Part shown: one piece after another, positions 1-8,895 of the stretch
How the letters are laid out: each line of letters begins with the position of its first letter
Numbering within the stretch: the first letter of the stretch is position 1
Translations under genes and position numbers: made by a program
The notes under the pieces: model-generated
What the model saw: the letters and a program-made list of their open reading frames with translations, nothing else
Database searches by the model: none
What the model was told of the DNA's origin: nothing
Origin: Polyangiaceae bacterium
Lineage (GTDB): Bacteria > Myxococcota_A > Polyangia > Polyangiales > Polyangiaceae
Direction: 5' to 3'
DNA length: 64,000 nt
Assembly (NCBI GenBank): GCA_025936045.1
Contig: JAICUB010000038.1
Location: forward strand, 1 to 64,000

Positions 1-1
1 C

Positions 2-547
2 AGGGCGCTCGCGTTCGGAGGCGTTGCGGCGATCGCCGGAAGCTTGGTTTGGTTCTTGGTCGTCAAGCTTTTTCACAGCGAGCTCGGCTTGGTGGCAATC
101 GGGGTGGGGTTTCTGGTCGGCCTCGCGGTGCGCCGTGGCTCGCGCGGCCGCGGCGGGTGGCGCTATCAGGCGCTCGCGATCGGGCTCACGTACGTCTCGA
201 TCACGACGAGCTACGTCCCGCTCGTGCTCGACGGTTTCCGACAGGTCGCGACCGAAGACGATGCGAAGGCGCCGAAGCCCGACGCGGCCGGCTCCGCGCT
301 CGCGAAAGCGCCTGAAGCCAAGGCGGATGCTGCAGGCTCGTCAGGCCTCGGCAGTATGATGATGGTCGTCGCAGTCGTGTTCGGGATCGCGTTGGCGAGT
401 CCCTTTCTCGCGGGCGCCGGCAACCTCATGGGGCTCGTGGTCATCGGGATTGCCCTGTACGAGGCCTGGAAGCTCAATCGCCGGGTGCCCGTGTCAGGGC
501 CATTTCGCGTCGGCGCCGCACCAGCACCCGTTGCTGCCTTACCGTGA
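2..547 (+). CDS. Polytopic membrane protein, 5' end outside window
   Basis: The reading frame is open to the left edge, so the gene begins outside the window; the first internal start-like codon (TTG at 44) lies inside a membrane helix and is probably not the start. The visible 181 residues contain about five hydrophobic segments, separated by a basic loop (around nt 130-160) and an Ala/Lys-rich acidic loop (nt 255-345). No catalytic motif is seen and I do not recognise the family. The stop codon overlaps the GTG start of the next gene (GTGA, 544-547), so the two are probably translationally coupled, which links this protein to a membrane-embedded protease. Confidence 0.7.
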   Translation, partial: RALAFGGVAAIAGSLVWFLVVKLFHSELGLVAIGVGFLVGLAVRRGSRGRGGWRYQALAIGLTYVSITTSYVPLVLDGFRQVATEDDAKAPKPDAAGSALAKAPEAKADAAGSSGLGSMMMVVAVVFGIALASPFLAGAGNLMGLVVIGIALYEAWKLNRRVPVSGPFRVGAAPAPVAALP

Positions 548-1665
548 CCGAGTCCTTCTCCTCCGCCCTCGCGGCGCGCGTGTGCCGCGGGTGCGGGACC
601 GAGATACCAAGAGCTTTTCTCGCGTGTCCCACCTGCGGGTGTCTCGTGCACGCGGACGAGCTCCGCAGCTTGGCGAGCGAAGGTGAGTCCGCGGAGCGCG
701 ACGGTGACTACGGACGCGCTCTGGCGGCTTGGCGGCACGCACTCGAGCTTTTGCCGCGAGCTACCGTGCAGCACGGGAAGATATCGGCTCACGTCGAGGG
801 ATTGAGCGCGCGCGTCCCGCTCGGAGCCCGCCCGCAGCAAACCCGAGCGGCGGACCAAGGAACGTCGAAAGGGCGCACCGCCAAGGGCGCGGGGGCGGCC
901 GGGCTCGGAGCCGTCGGCGTGCTCCTCGCCAAGTTCAAATGGGCGCTCTTCCTCCTGCTCGGCAAGGCGAAGGTGCTCCTGCTCGGCCTCACGCAAGCGA
1001 AGACGCTCTTGTCGATGGTGTTCGCCGCGGGCGTATACACGATGGCCTTCGGCTGGTGGTTCGCGCTCGGCTTGGTGCTCACCACCTACGTGCACGAGAT
1101 GGGGCACGTCGTGTGGCTGCGGCGCTACGGCATCGCCGCGAGCGCGCCCATGTTCGTGCCGGGCTTCGGCGCGTTCGTGCGGCTGCACCAGTACCCGGCC
1201 ACCCCGGCCGAGGATGCGCGAGTGGGCCTCGCCGGGCCGGTCTGGGGCGCCAGCGCGGCCGTCTTCTGCCTACTCCTCGGGCACTTCACCGGCTCCCCGG
1301 TCGTGCACGCCATTGGCCACGTGAGCGCGTGGATCAACCTCTTCAATCTACTCCCGGTGTGGCAGCTCGACGGAGCGCGCGGCTTCACGGCGCTCTCGCA
1401 GCAGCAGCGCATCGTCGTCGCCGCCGTTGCGTGGCTGCTCGCCTTTGCCGGCATCGACGGATTTCTCTTCGTACTCGCGCTCGTCGTCACATTTCGCGCC
1501 GCGCGCCCCGCCGGCGCACCGAAAACGGGCGACATCCCGGTGCTGGCGACCTACGTTTTACTGATGGTCGGCTTGGCTCTGCTGCTCACGTCGGGACCCC
1601 AAGCTTTTGCACTACACCGGGGACCACGTGCATCGATCGTGAATTTTGGAGCCCCACTTGGGTGA
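544..1665 (+). CDS. M50-family (site-2 protease type) membrane metalloprotease with N-terminal zinc ribbon
   Basis: Predicted intramembrane zinc metalloprotease. The N terminus has a CxxC...CxxC zinc ribbon (Cys14, 17, 28, 31) followed by a short helical TPR-like stretch (residues 40-75). The membrane part carries the M50 signature HEMGH at residues 184-188 (two zinc His and the catalytic Glu) and the second motif LPVWQLDG, whose Asp276 should be the third zinc ligand. Both motifs sit in hydrophobic segments, as in site-2 proteases and SpoIVFB-like enzymes. The family cleaves membrane-bound regulators or processes membrane proteins; the substrate here is unknown. It starts with GTG overlapping the previous stop. 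Family assignment is firm, role is inferred. Confidence 0.88.
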   Translation: MTESFSSALAARVCRGCGTEIPRAFLACPTCGCLVHADELRSLASEGESAERDGDYGRALAAWRHALELLPRATVQHGKISAHVEGLSARVPLGARPQQTRAADQGTSKGRTAKGAGAAGLGAVGVLLAKFKWALFLLLGKAKVLLLGLTQAKTLLSMVFAAGVYTMAFGWWFALGLVLTTYVHEMGHVVWLRRYGIAASAPMFVPGFGAFVRLHQYPATPAEDARVGLAGPVWGASAAVFCLLLGHFTGSPVVHAIGHVSAWINLFNLLPVWQLDGARGFTALSQQQRIVVAAVAWLLAFAGIDGFLFVLALVVTFRAARPAGAPKTGDIPVLATYVLLMVGLALLLTSGPQAFALHRGPRASIVNFGAPLG

Positions 1666-2058
1666 GGTCCGCAAAATTCACTAGCTTTTGGCGTGGTCTG
1701 TCCCGTCGGTACTTTCCTGTTTCGATACACCCAAGCGAGCTTGGGTGTAACGCGGAAGCGGGCTCCCGATGTCTGTTCGCCGCCTGAGAGCCTGACGTCG
1801 CAATTCGGGAATGTCGCCCATGCGGCATCGGAGGGAGTGAAGCGACCCTGACGACGGCTGCGCGGCGCTGTCCGAAGGTATCGCACCAGCGTGGGAAAAA
1901 TCCGCTCGCCGCGCAACCGATTTCACCCCATGGGGTTACTTACGCGATTCGTACGCGCAGCATAGCGACGAAGCGCATCGCAATAACCGGAACGAGTGAC
2001 GGATTTCGGGATCGCTCCGCACTGCTTCTACTAGCGCCAAACCCTTTCGGAGGAAGAC
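1666..2058. other. Intergenic region without a recognisable gene
   Basis: About 390 bases separate the M50 protease from the xylanase gene. No convincing coding frame is seen. It contains a perfect 24-base inverted repeat (1726-1749, listed separately), a 12-base palindrome centred on CCATGG (1925-1936), and a clear Shine-Dalgarno sequence (GGAGGA, about 2049) just before the xylanase GTG. Promoter elements for the xylanase gene are probably here but I cannot place them. Confidence 0.5.
1726..1749. repeat. Perfect 24-bp inverted repeat
   Basis: Two 11-base arms (1726-1736 and 1739-1749, TACACCCAAGC and its complement) flank a 2-base centre. It lies 61 bases after the protease stop and about 310 bases before the xylanase start. 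There is no T-tract, so it is either a Rho-assisted transcription end or a dimeric regulator site. Confidence 0.5.
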
Positions 2059-3270
2059 GTGCGTACGAAGTGGCTTCAGATATGTGCTGGGACTGTTGCG
2101 TCGGTGATGTTGAACTGCTCTGCCGGCATCGACGCACCTGACACCTCATCGTACCTAGGGACTGGCGGACTCCAATCCAACGGCGGCCGAGGCGGAACCG
2201 GCGGAACCGGCACGGGTGGCACGGGTGGCACCGGCGGAACCTCGATCGCTCAAACCGGCGGTACGATGAGCACCTCGTCTGGTGGAAGCTCGTCGGGTGG
2301 CGAGAGTGCGAAGGGAGGCGCGGCTCCGAGCGGCGGGCGAGCTGCGACCGGTGGCTTCGCGACAGGCGCGGCTGCGGGTGCGTCGGCGAGCGGCGGCAGA
2401 GGCGCGGGCGGAGCCAGCACGGGCGGTTCGGCGAGCGGCGGCAGAGGCGCGGGCGGAGCCAGCACGGGCGGTTCGGCGAACGGCGGTAGAGGCGCGGGCG
2501 GAGCCAGCACGGGCGGTTCGGCGAACGGCGGCAGGGGCGCGGGTGGCGCGAGCAACGCCGGCAGCGGCGGGCAAGGAACGTCTGGCTCGGGCGGCGCAGC
2601 GACCGTCGACTGCAACGCGACCATGCCGACCGGAGGGACGCAACATTCAGGGAATAGTCAGGGCGGGTCGAACAACCTTGCCTGGCAAATCTGGTCCAAC
2701 CAAGGCACCGGGACGCTGATGACGTTCAGCACCCCGGCTTTCAGCGCCGCGTGGAACAATTCGGGAGACTACCTCGGTCGCCTCGGCTTCGAATGGGGCA
2801 ACGGCGGAAAGACGTACGACCAATACGGAACCATCACCGCCGGTTTTACCTTCAAGAAGACCGGAAGTGGTGGCGGCTTCTCGTACATCGGAATTTACGG
2901 GTGGTCGACGAACCCTTGTGTCGAATGGTACATCGTGGATGACTCATTCGGCTCGATGCCGTTCACGCCTTATAATTCGGGCCAGAAGGGCTCTCCCACC
3001 ATGATCGATGGTGAGAATTACAAGTTCTATTCGAACGGCACCAACGGGACGGGTGGCTCGCGCTGCAACGCCTCGAGTTGGACTCAGTTTTGGAGCATCC
3101 GCCAAAAAGCCCGTCAGTGTGGAACAATCACCATCTCCGACCACTTCAAGGGCTGGGACGCGGCCGGCATGAAGCTCGGCACGCTGCTGGAAGCCAAGAT
3201 TCTGGTCGAAACGGGCGGCGGCAGCGGCAGCGTCGACTTCGCAGTCGCCAACCTCCAAAAGACTCAATGA
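2059..3270 (+). CDS. Lipoprotein endo-1,4-beta-xylanase, GH11 family
   Basis: Predicted surface-anchored xylanase that cuts beta-1,4 links in xylan. Residues 1-20 form a lipoprotein signal ending in LNC (lipid Cys20). Residues about 35-185 are a Gly/Ser/Thr/Ala spacer built partly from 45-base tandem repeats. Residues about 190-403 match a GH11 beta-jelly-roll in length and motifs: GWSTNPCVEWYI contains the expected nucleophile Glu289, and the C-terminal ILVETGGGSGS contains the expected acid/base Glu384. Both key residues are present, so the enzyme is probably active. Start GTG is supported by GGAGGA about 6 bases upstream. A second hemicellulase lipoprotein (GH54) lies 2.7 kb downstream, fitting arabinoxylan breakdown. 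Confidence 0.87.
   Translation: MRTKWLQICAGTVASVMLNCSAGIDAPDTSSYLGTGGLQSNGGRGGTGGTGTGGTGGTGGTSIAQTGGTMSTSSGGSSSGGESAKGGAAPSGGRAATGGFATGAAAGASASGGRGAGGASTGGSASGGRGAGGASTGGSANGGRGAGGASTGGSANGGRGAGGASNAGSGGQGTSGSGGAATVDCNATMPTGGTQHSGNSQGGSNNLAWQIWSNQGTGTLMTFSTPAFSAAWNNSGDYLGRLGFEWGNGGKTYDQYGTITAGFTFKKTGSGGGFSYIGIYGWSTNPCVEWYIVDDSFGSMPFTPYNSGQKGSPTMIDGENYKFYSNGTNGTGGSRCNASSWTQFWSIRQKARQCGTITISDHFKGWDAAGMKLGTLLEAKILVETGGGSGSVDFAVANLQKTQ
2386..2553 (+). repeat. 45-bp tandem repeat in xylanase spacer
   Basis: Three full 45-base units (2386, 2431, 2476) and a partial fourth (2521-2553) encode a 15-residue unit of the type ASGGRGAGGASTGGS. Units differ by a few bases. The repeat lies wholly within the Gly-rich linker and probably changes in copy number by slippage or recombination, altering linker length rather than enzyme function. 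Confidence 0.85.
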
Positions 3271-3456
3271 ACGCGCGGGGCACCTCGCTCGGCAACCCGT
3301 CGAGCGAGGCCCGGCACTCCGAGCGACGAAGGTACTCGTAGCGGCGCTGTCTCGCGCGCCCCGCCGCTGCTCGACTGGCTCTGGCTGAGCCGTCTTCGCC
3401 GCGAAAGCGCCGCCGTCGCGCGGCCTCGGCGGAGCCTCGTGCGATAAGTTACGCCC

Positions 3457-5823
3457 ATGCCCGAGAACGCCGGCGCTGCGTCTCCGACGCGCCAAGAGCG
3501 GGAGCTCCAGATCGGAAGCTTCGTCGTCGGGCTCGTTTGCCTGATGGTGGAGCTTTTGCAGACCCGCATGCTGGCCTTCTTCCTCGGCAGCATCTCGAAC
3601 TTCCTCGCCATCCCGGTGGCGCTTTTCGGGCTCGCGCTCGGCTCGCTACTCGTGCACCGCGAGCGAAAGGGGGACGCGCGCCGCTTGATCGCGACCCTGC
3701 AGGCGCTCGTGCTGCCGGTCCTTGCCGCCGCGTTCATCGGCTTCTTCGTCATCGCGAACGCGTTCTTCTCGGTCATCCACGTCTCGCTCGAGAATCCGTA
3801 CGGAGACGCGGCGCGCCTGCTGGCCTACGCGGGCGTCTTCCTGCCGTCGTACGCGATCTTCGGCGCGCTCCTCGCCCTTTACTTCGACGCGGGCAAGGAG
3901 AGCATCGGGCGGCTCTACTGCTTCGACCTCGCGGGCGCGGCGTCGGGCTGTGTCCTCGCGCCGCTCGTGCTGACGTGGGCGGGGCTGCCGCCGGCGATCA
4001 TGACGGTGCTTTTCGGCGCGCTCGTGCTCCTCTTCACGACGCCGCTTGCTCGCCGGCGGCTCGCGCTGGGCGCCGGCGCGGCGGGCTACTGCGCGGTCGC
4101 GCTGCTGGCTCACCGCGGCAGCGTGTTCGAGGAGCACCCGGACGCGGCGCACCTCGCGCGCTACGCGCTCGGCAGTTACGCTCGCAGGAACGTCGAGGAA
4201 GTGCGCGTGCGCTGGAACGACCTCGCGCGCACGAGCCTCTTGCGCGGCGCCGCCGATAACCCGAACGCCGGCGCAAACGCGTGGGGCATCGTTCAGGACG
4301 ACGGAGTCAGCAACGTGCGGGTCGCGCGCTGGGATCCGGCGGACACACCTGCGGAGCTCTTGCCCTATAGTTTGCACCACGCGCTGCCCTTCGTCATGGG
4401 ACACGAGCCCAAGCGCATGCTCGTGCTGTTCGCGGGTGTCGGGCGTGACATGGTCGAGCTCGACTGCCTGGCGCAGGGGAAGGCGGACATCACGGGCGTG
4501 GAGCTGAACCGCGACGTCGTCGACCTCTCCCGCGACCCACTGCTCGCCGGCATGAATCTGCGAGCCTTCCTCGCGCGGCCGAACATTCACCTCGTGGTGC
4601 GCGAAGGGCGCAATTTCCTCGACAACGATCGCGGGCGCTACGACCTCGTGTTCGTAGCCACGAACGGCTCGGTCAATGCCGAGCGCACCGGCGACACGCG
4701 GAAGTACCTCGACACCTACGAGGCGATGGCCTCGTACCTCGACCACCTGGCCCCGGGCCCGGACTCGATGATCGTATTCATGAACCAGCCCGTGCTGCAG
4801 AAGGCCGAGAGCCTGCGACTGCTCTTCGGCGAGCGCGGCCTCGGCGACGTCCGGAAGTCCGTTTTCGCTTTCGGTGCCCCCGAGACCCGCGGGCAAGACA
4901 GCATGCTCGTCAAACCGAGCGGGCTCACGCCCGACGAGATCACCGCCGTCGAACGCAAGGTCGCGTCCTGGCCCTACCCGCGAAGGGTGCTCTATTCGCC
5001 GTCGGGCGAGGGCGTGCCGGCTTTCGTGGATGCCGTCCTCGGACGTGCGCGCGAGCCGCTCGTTACGGACGATCGGCCGTTCGTGCACGAAGTGGCCTGG
5101 CGCGACTTCGAGCTCCTGCCGGCGAAGGCGCGCTTCATCGATCAACTCTATGCTTCGAGCTGGATCAAGGTCTTTACGATCTTGCTCTTCGGCGCAGTCG
5201 CGGTCGCGGTCATGGCCATCGTGGGACTCCGCAAGGAGCGCGAGCGTCGCGTGCCTTGGCCCTGGGTGCTCTACTTCTTCGTGGCCGGCGTTTCTTACAT
5301 GTGCGTCGAGATCGGCCTCATCGCCAAGACGGAGCTGTTCCTCGGTAGCCCGCTCTACGCCGTGGCCGTGATCCTGGCGCTGTTCCTCGCCTCGAACGGT
5401 CTCGGCGCGTACCTGCAGGATCGCGTGCGCGTATTCCGCGGTCCGGCGACGCTCGTGTTGCCGGCCGTCGCCGCCATCGCGTGGGGTGTCCTCGCCACGC
5501 ACCTGTGCAAAGCACGCATGCTTTCGCTGCCCTTGCCGCTCAAGCTCGGCTGCGTGGCGCTGTGCGTGCTGCCCGCCGGAACGTTCCTCGGGATGTTCTA
5601 TCCTCTCGGGGTGCAGCGCGTCGTGGGCGCCGGACGCCGTGCGGCGGTGCCCGCGACCTATGCCGTCGCCACGCTGTCCTCGGTGTGGGGCTCATCGTGG
5701 GCGATGACGGCGATCACCAACTTGGGCTTTTCGGCCGTGATCCTGATTGGAGCCGCGGGCTATGGCCTGGCCGGCGCGCTGTACCTCCTCGCGCACCGCT
5801 TGGGCACCCCGAGCTCGCCGTGA
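3457..5823 (+). CDS. Membrane protein with spermidine-synthase-like (SAM-binding Rossmann) domain
   Basis: A 788-residue fusion of membrane segments with a soluble domain. The N-terminal 230 residues hold about seven transmembrane helices. Residues about 290-500 resemble the spermidine/spermine synthase class of Rossmann methyltransferase folds, with a glycine motif near residue 325 (FAGVGRDM) followed by an acidic residue on the next strand (GVELN). The C-terminal 220 residues hold about six more helices. Such proteins are annotated as fused MFS/spermidine synthases in many bacteria; aminopropyl transfer has generally not been shown for them, so the substrate is unknown. It stands alone, with gaps of 186 and 117 bases to its neighbours. 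No clear Shine-Dalgarno precedes the ATG. Confidence 0.78.
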   Translation: MPENAGAASPTRQERELQIGSFVVGLVCLMVELLQTRMLAFFLGSISNFLAIPVALFGLALGSLLVHRERKGDARRLIATLQALVLPVLAAAFIGFFVIANAFFSVIHVSLENPYGDAARLLAYAGVFLPSYAIFGALLALYFDAGKESIGRLYCFDLAGAASGCVLAPLVLTWAGLPPAIMTVLFGALVLLFTTPLARRRLALGAGAAGYCAVALLAHRGSVFEEHPDAAHLARYALGSYARRNVEEVRVRWNDLARTSLLRGAADNPNAGANAWGIVQDDGVSNVRVARWDPADTPAELLPYSLHHALPFVMGHEPKRMLVLFAGVGRDMVELDCLAQGKADITGVELNRDVVDLSRDPLLAGMNLRAFLARPNIHLVVREGRNFLDNDRGRYDLVFVATNGSVNAERTGDTRKYLDTYEAMASYLDHLAPGPDSMIVFMNQPVLQKAESLRLLFGERGLGDVRKSVFAFGAPETRGQDSMLVKPSGLTPDEITAVERKVASWPYPRRVLYSPSGEGVPAFVDAVLGRAREPLVTDDRPFVHEVAWRDFELLPAKARFIDQLYASSWIKVFTILLFGAVAVAVMAIVGLRKERERRVPWPWVLYFFVAGVSYMCVEIGLIAKTELFLGSPLYAVAVILALFLASNGLGAYLQDRVRVFRGPATLVLPAVAAIAWGVLATHLCKARMLSLPLPLKLGCVALCVLPAGTFLGMFYPLGVQRVVGAGRRAAVPATYAVATLSSVWGSSWAMTAITNLGFSAVILIGAAGYGLAGALYLLAHRLGTPSSP

Positions 5824-5940
5824 TCTATGCCGTGCCCACAATGTTGCAGCGCTGCCGCTCCGTTGTCGCAGATCGCGCTGACTCACACTGCGCGCGACGA
5901 GAAGAGATTTTAACCCAAACCGTGTAAGCGTCGACAGGCC

Positions 5941-7422
5941 ATGAGAACAAGCGTCCTCTCATTCGGTGCGCTCGTCGTGCTGACTCTCTCGAATTGCACC
6001 GGCCCGGGTAACGGTACGGGTAGCGGCGGCACCACCAGTTCTGGAGGCACGACCACGACCGGCGGCGCCACCAGCTCGGGAGGCGCGACGACCAGCGGCG
6101 GCACGACCAGCTCCGGCGGCACGACCAGCTCCGGCGGCACGACCAGCTCCGGCGGCACGACGACCAGTGGCGGCACGACCAGCTCTGGCGGCACGACCGC
6201 GACGGGTGGTAGCACCACGACGACGGGTGGAACCGGGGCAACGGGCGGCACGAACTCGACCGGCGGTAGCGGCGCGAGTGGAGGCACCGGCGGCGGAACC
6301 GGCGGCGCAACCAACATGGGTGGCTCCGACAGCATGGGTGGCCGGCAAGCAAGCGGTGGGAGGACCGGCAGCGGGGGAGTGCCCGCGACCGGAGGAAGCG
6401 GCGCTGCTGCCGGCACCACGGCCTCCGCAGGGACCAGCGGAGGCGCCGGTACCGGCTCGACGGGCACGTATCAAGGGCCTTGCGACCTGCTCAGTGGCGG
6501 CTGCGCGGAAGCATACAGCGTCACGCGCGCGATGCGGGCGGGCTACACGGGGCCGCTCTTTCAGATTGGACTCGCCGCGGACAAGAACGCCAAGACGCTC
6601 GATATCGGTCAGACCGCGGCGCACATGGCGGACATGACGACATGGAGCGCCTACTGCGGCGGCGATCAGTCCAAATGCGTAATTTCGAAGATCTACGGCC
6701 AGGTCCACAGCGGCGCCAACGACCTCATGCCGGCGGTCTGGAACGCACCCTGGGGTCCGGACTGTAGCGCCGGCGGCTACACTTGCGCCTCGAAATTGAC
6801 CATCGAGTCGGGCACGGGCTTGCCGATCCTCACGACGGTGACGCCGCAGGAATACGCGCTCTCGGGCGACGCGTTCGCGATGGGCGTCAATGGTGGGTCG
6901 AAGGCGATTGGCCTCATGTACAACGGCAAGCCGGTCGCCAACAATCACTACTGTTGCGGCGTCTTCGGTATCACTCACAAGTACAACGCGAACGACACCT
7001 TCGGCACGGACTTCATGCTCGCCCTGGCCTACGGCTGGAAGGACTCGAGCGGCTGCTGCATCGCGGTCAACTGCGGCGCGTCCAACAAGTACTGCGTGGG
7101 AGCGGAAGAGGAGGAGAACAACGACCTCTACGACTACGGCACGTCCCCCGTCGACAACGCGCTCGTCGTGACGCAGTTCGACCCGGGCGCGAATGCCGTC
7201 GTCACCTTCTTGAACGGCACCCAGGTGCTTTCGCATTCACCCCCGAAGGCGAACATCAACGCCGGCACGGCCGTCCACCTCGGCGGCGGCGGTGATCTGA
7301 GCGGACCGGATCCGGTCCTCATGCGCGAGGCGTTCATCACGAACGCGCTCTTGAGCGCGAGCGACGTGACGGCGATCAAGGCGAACGCCGTGGCCGCCTA
7401 CCCCACGCTCAAATTCCCGTGA
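5941..7422 (+). CDS. Lipoprotein alpha-L-arabinofuranosidase, GH54 catalytic domain
   Basis: Predicted to remove arabinose side chains from arabinoxylan at the cell surface. Residues 1-19 are a lipoprotein signal (LSNC, Cys19). Residues 20-177 are a Gly/Thr/Ser spacer with 18-base repeats. From about residue 179 (GPCDLL) to the end, the length of about 315 and the motifs match the catalytic domain of GH54 arabinofuranosidase B: paired Cys near HYCCGVFG, the EENN motif with Glu392 at the place of the known nucleophile, and GGDLSG with Asp452 at the place of the known acid/base. The CBM42 arabinose-binding domain normally found after this domain is absent; the spacer and lipid anchor replace it. 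Family identified from remembered motifs, not from a search. Confidence 0.8.
   Translation: MRTSVLSFGALVVLTLSNCTGPGNGTGSGGTTSSGGTTTTGGATSSGGATTSGGTTSSGGTTSSGGTTSSGGTTTSGGTTSSGGTTATGGSTTTTGGTGATGGTNSTGGSGASGGTGGGTGGATNMGGSDSMGGRQASGGRTGSGGVPATGGSGAAAGTTASAGTSGGAGTGSTGTYQGPCDLLSGGCAEAYSVTRAMRAGYTGPLFQIGLAADKNAKTLDIGQTAAHMADMTTWSAYCGGDQSKCVISKIYGQVHSGANDLMPAVWNAPWGPDCSAGGYTCASKLTIESGTGLPILTTVTPQEYALSGDAFAMGVNGGSKAIGLMYNGKPVANNHYCCGVFGITHKYNANDTFGTDFMLALAYGWKDSSGCCIAVNCGASNKYCVGAEEEENNDLYDYGTSPVDNALVVTQFDPGANAVVTFLNGTQVLSHSPPKANINAGTAVHLGGGGDLSGPDPVLMREAFITNALLSASDVTAIKANAVAAYPTLKFP
6109..6198 (+). repeat. 18-bp tandem repeat in GH54 spacer
   Basis: Five consecutive 18-base units of the form agctccggcggcacgacc (6109, 6127, 6145, 6163, 6181, the last three with small changes) encode SSGGTT. 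Similar but looser units continue on both sides. It is a coding low-complexity linker. Confidence 0.8.
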
Positions 7423-7429
7423 ACGTCAG

Positions 7430-7459
7430 GGCGCCGCCTCCCGGGGCGGCGGCGCCTTT
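7430..7459 (+). terminator. Candidate hairpin terminator after GH54 gene
   Basis: A perfect 9-base GC stem (7430-7438 with 7448-7456) and a 9-base loop lie 8 bases after the stop codon, followed by only three T residues. The position fits a transcription end, but the short T-run makes intrinsic termination uncertain. Confidence 0.5.
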
Positions 7460-7534
7460 CGCTGGCGTGATGGTTCCGTCGCGCCGAAAAACTCTTTCCG
7501 TTCCGACGCTGGCGAGTCGCGATACGAAAGACGA

Positions 7535-7909
7535 ATGGCTCAGTACTTCGCTCGATTCGCAGAGCGCATCTCCCATGCGCTTGGAACCCCCGCGGCATTC
7601 GTCTCCGCCCTCTTGACCGTCGTCCTTTGGGCGGCGTGCGGTCCCGCCTTCCATTACGGCGACAGTTGGCAGCTCACGATCAATACGGGCACGACCATCG
7701 TCACGTTTCTCATGGTGTTCCTGATCCAGAACACTCAGAACCGTGATGCGCGCGCCAACCGCTTGAAGTTGGACGAACTGCTGCGCGCCCTCGATTCCGC
7801 GCGAACGAGCATGGTCAACGTGGACGAGCTGACGGATGAACAGCTTCTCGCTCTCGAGCGCGAGTTCCGTCGTCTCGGTCGGACGCCGGGCGCCGGCGGC
7901 AGCAAGTAG
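7535..7909 (+). CDS. Low-affinity iron permease family small membrane protein
   Basis: A 124-residue protein with two hydrophobic helices (about residues 22-36 and 48-66), then a hydrophilic tail. The stretch FLIQNTQNRDARA after the second helix, followed by LKLDELL, is characteristic of the low-affinity iron permease family (Pfam PF04120). Bacterial members are common but transport of iron is not well demonstrated for them. It lies alone, 113 bases after the GH54 gene and convergent with a DUF1328 gene 26 bases away. Confidence 0.8.
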   Translation: MAQYFARFAERISHALGTPAAFVSALLTVVLWAACGPAFHYGDSWQLTINTGTTIVTFLMVFLIQNTQNRDARANRLKLDELLRALDSARTSMVNVDELTDEQLLALEREFRRLGRTPGAGGSK

Positions 7910-7935
7910 GCACGCTCCAAGCCTTCGGTGCTTTC

Positions 7936-8100
7936 TTAGAGCGGCGCGCGGCGGCCGACCAGGAGTGAGACGACAGCCAGCACGAGGAAGACCAAGAATA
8001 GGATTTTCGCGATCCCGACGGCGCTCGCGGCGATTCCGCCGAATCCGAAGACCGCTGCGATGAGTGCGATGACGAAGAAAACGGCAGCCCAATGAAGCAT
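7936..8100 (-). CDS. DUF1328 family small membrane protein
   Basis: A 54-residue, almost entirely hydrophobic protein with two helices. It begins MLHWAAVFFVIALIAAVFGF and ends with a basic tail, the typical size and pattern of the DUF1328 (YtjA-like) family, whose members are often stress-induced and of unknown function. I chose the ATG at 8100 rather than an upstream start at 8214 because the family begins at MLxW and a purine-rich sequence (AAGAAAGAG) precedes it. Confidence 0.82.
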   Translation of the reverse strand: MLHWAAVFFVIALIAAVFGFGGIAASAVGIAKILFLVFLVLAVVSLLVGRRAPL

Positions 8101-8349
8101 TGACTCTTTCTTTCGCTGTGCGGCCCGAGCCGCGACCGATCCGGCATCAGCAGGAGTCATGCCGCCCGCGATTCCGGGGATTTTTCGCGCGGTCCCCGTG
8201 GCTGCGCGAGGCATTACGGAGCCCGGCGCGGCAGAGTGCCTCGTATTGCTGCGCTAGCTAACTGGCGCGCCGTTGTACGGACCGAAAGCAGGCGGCGGCG
8301 TGACAGTTCGCCGCGTTGAGCCTTTTCCCGGCCGCCCCATAACTGAGCA

Positions 8350-8895
8350 GTGACCGAGAGCAAGAGCTGGCAGGGTGTGCACGTCTGGACGTTGGGCCAC
8401 TCGACGCGACCGCTCGAGGATTTCGTAGCGCTCCTCCAGTCGTTCGAGATCGGGGTGCTCGCGGACGTTCGGACCGTGCCGCGCTCGCGCAAAAATCCGC
8501 AGTTCAACACCGACGCGCTGCCGCGCTCGCTCGCGCCCTTGGGCATTGAGTACGCGCATCTCGGGCGCCTCGGCGGCCTCAGGCACGCAGGCAAGGATTC
8601 GCAAAACACGGGCTGGCGAAACGAGAGCTTTCGCGGTTACGCCGACTACCTGCTCACGCCGGATTTCGAGCTCGGACTCGGCGAGCTTCACACTCTCGCC
8701 GAGCGCGGGCGCGTGGCGATCATGTGTGCGGAGGCGGTGCCGTGGCGCTGCCATCGTTCGCTCGTTGCCGACGTGCTCACCGTGCGCGGCGCTGAGGTTT
8801 CGCACATCATGACGCCGTCGAAGGCGAACCGACACGTTCTCACGTCCTTCGCGAAGGTGGACGGCGAGCGGGTGACGTATCCGGGCGAAAGCTGA
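8350..8895 (+). CDS. DUF488 family protein
   Basis: A 181-residue soluble protein. It opens with VWTLGHSTR, followed by LADVRTVPRSR, and later has the Cys-Trp-Arg-His-Arg motif (WRCHR) near residue 137, all hallmarks of the DUF488 family. The family's biochemical role is not settled. The start is a GTG with no strong Shine-Dalgarno. It is single and runs in the same direction as the hybrid kinase 112 bases downstream, without evident functional link. Confidence 0.87.
   Translation: MTESKSWQGVHVWTLGHSTRPLEDFVALLQSFEIGVLADVRTVPRSRKNPQFNTDALPRSLAPLGIEYAHLGRLGGLRHAGKDSQNTGWRNESFRGYADYLLTPDFELGLGELHTLAERGRVAIMCAEAVPWRCHRSLVADVLTVRGAEVSHIMTPSKANRHVLTSFAKVDGERVTYPGES

Noticed and set aside
2386..2553. 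Regular 45-base repeats considered as a CRISPR array
   Set aside because: Units are contiguous with no unique spacers and encode a Gly-rich linker in frame.
3646..5502. 618-residue open frame on the minus strand
   Set aside because: It is antisense to the spermidine-synthase-like gene, Arg/Glu/His-rich with no recognisable motif, and arises from GC codon bias.
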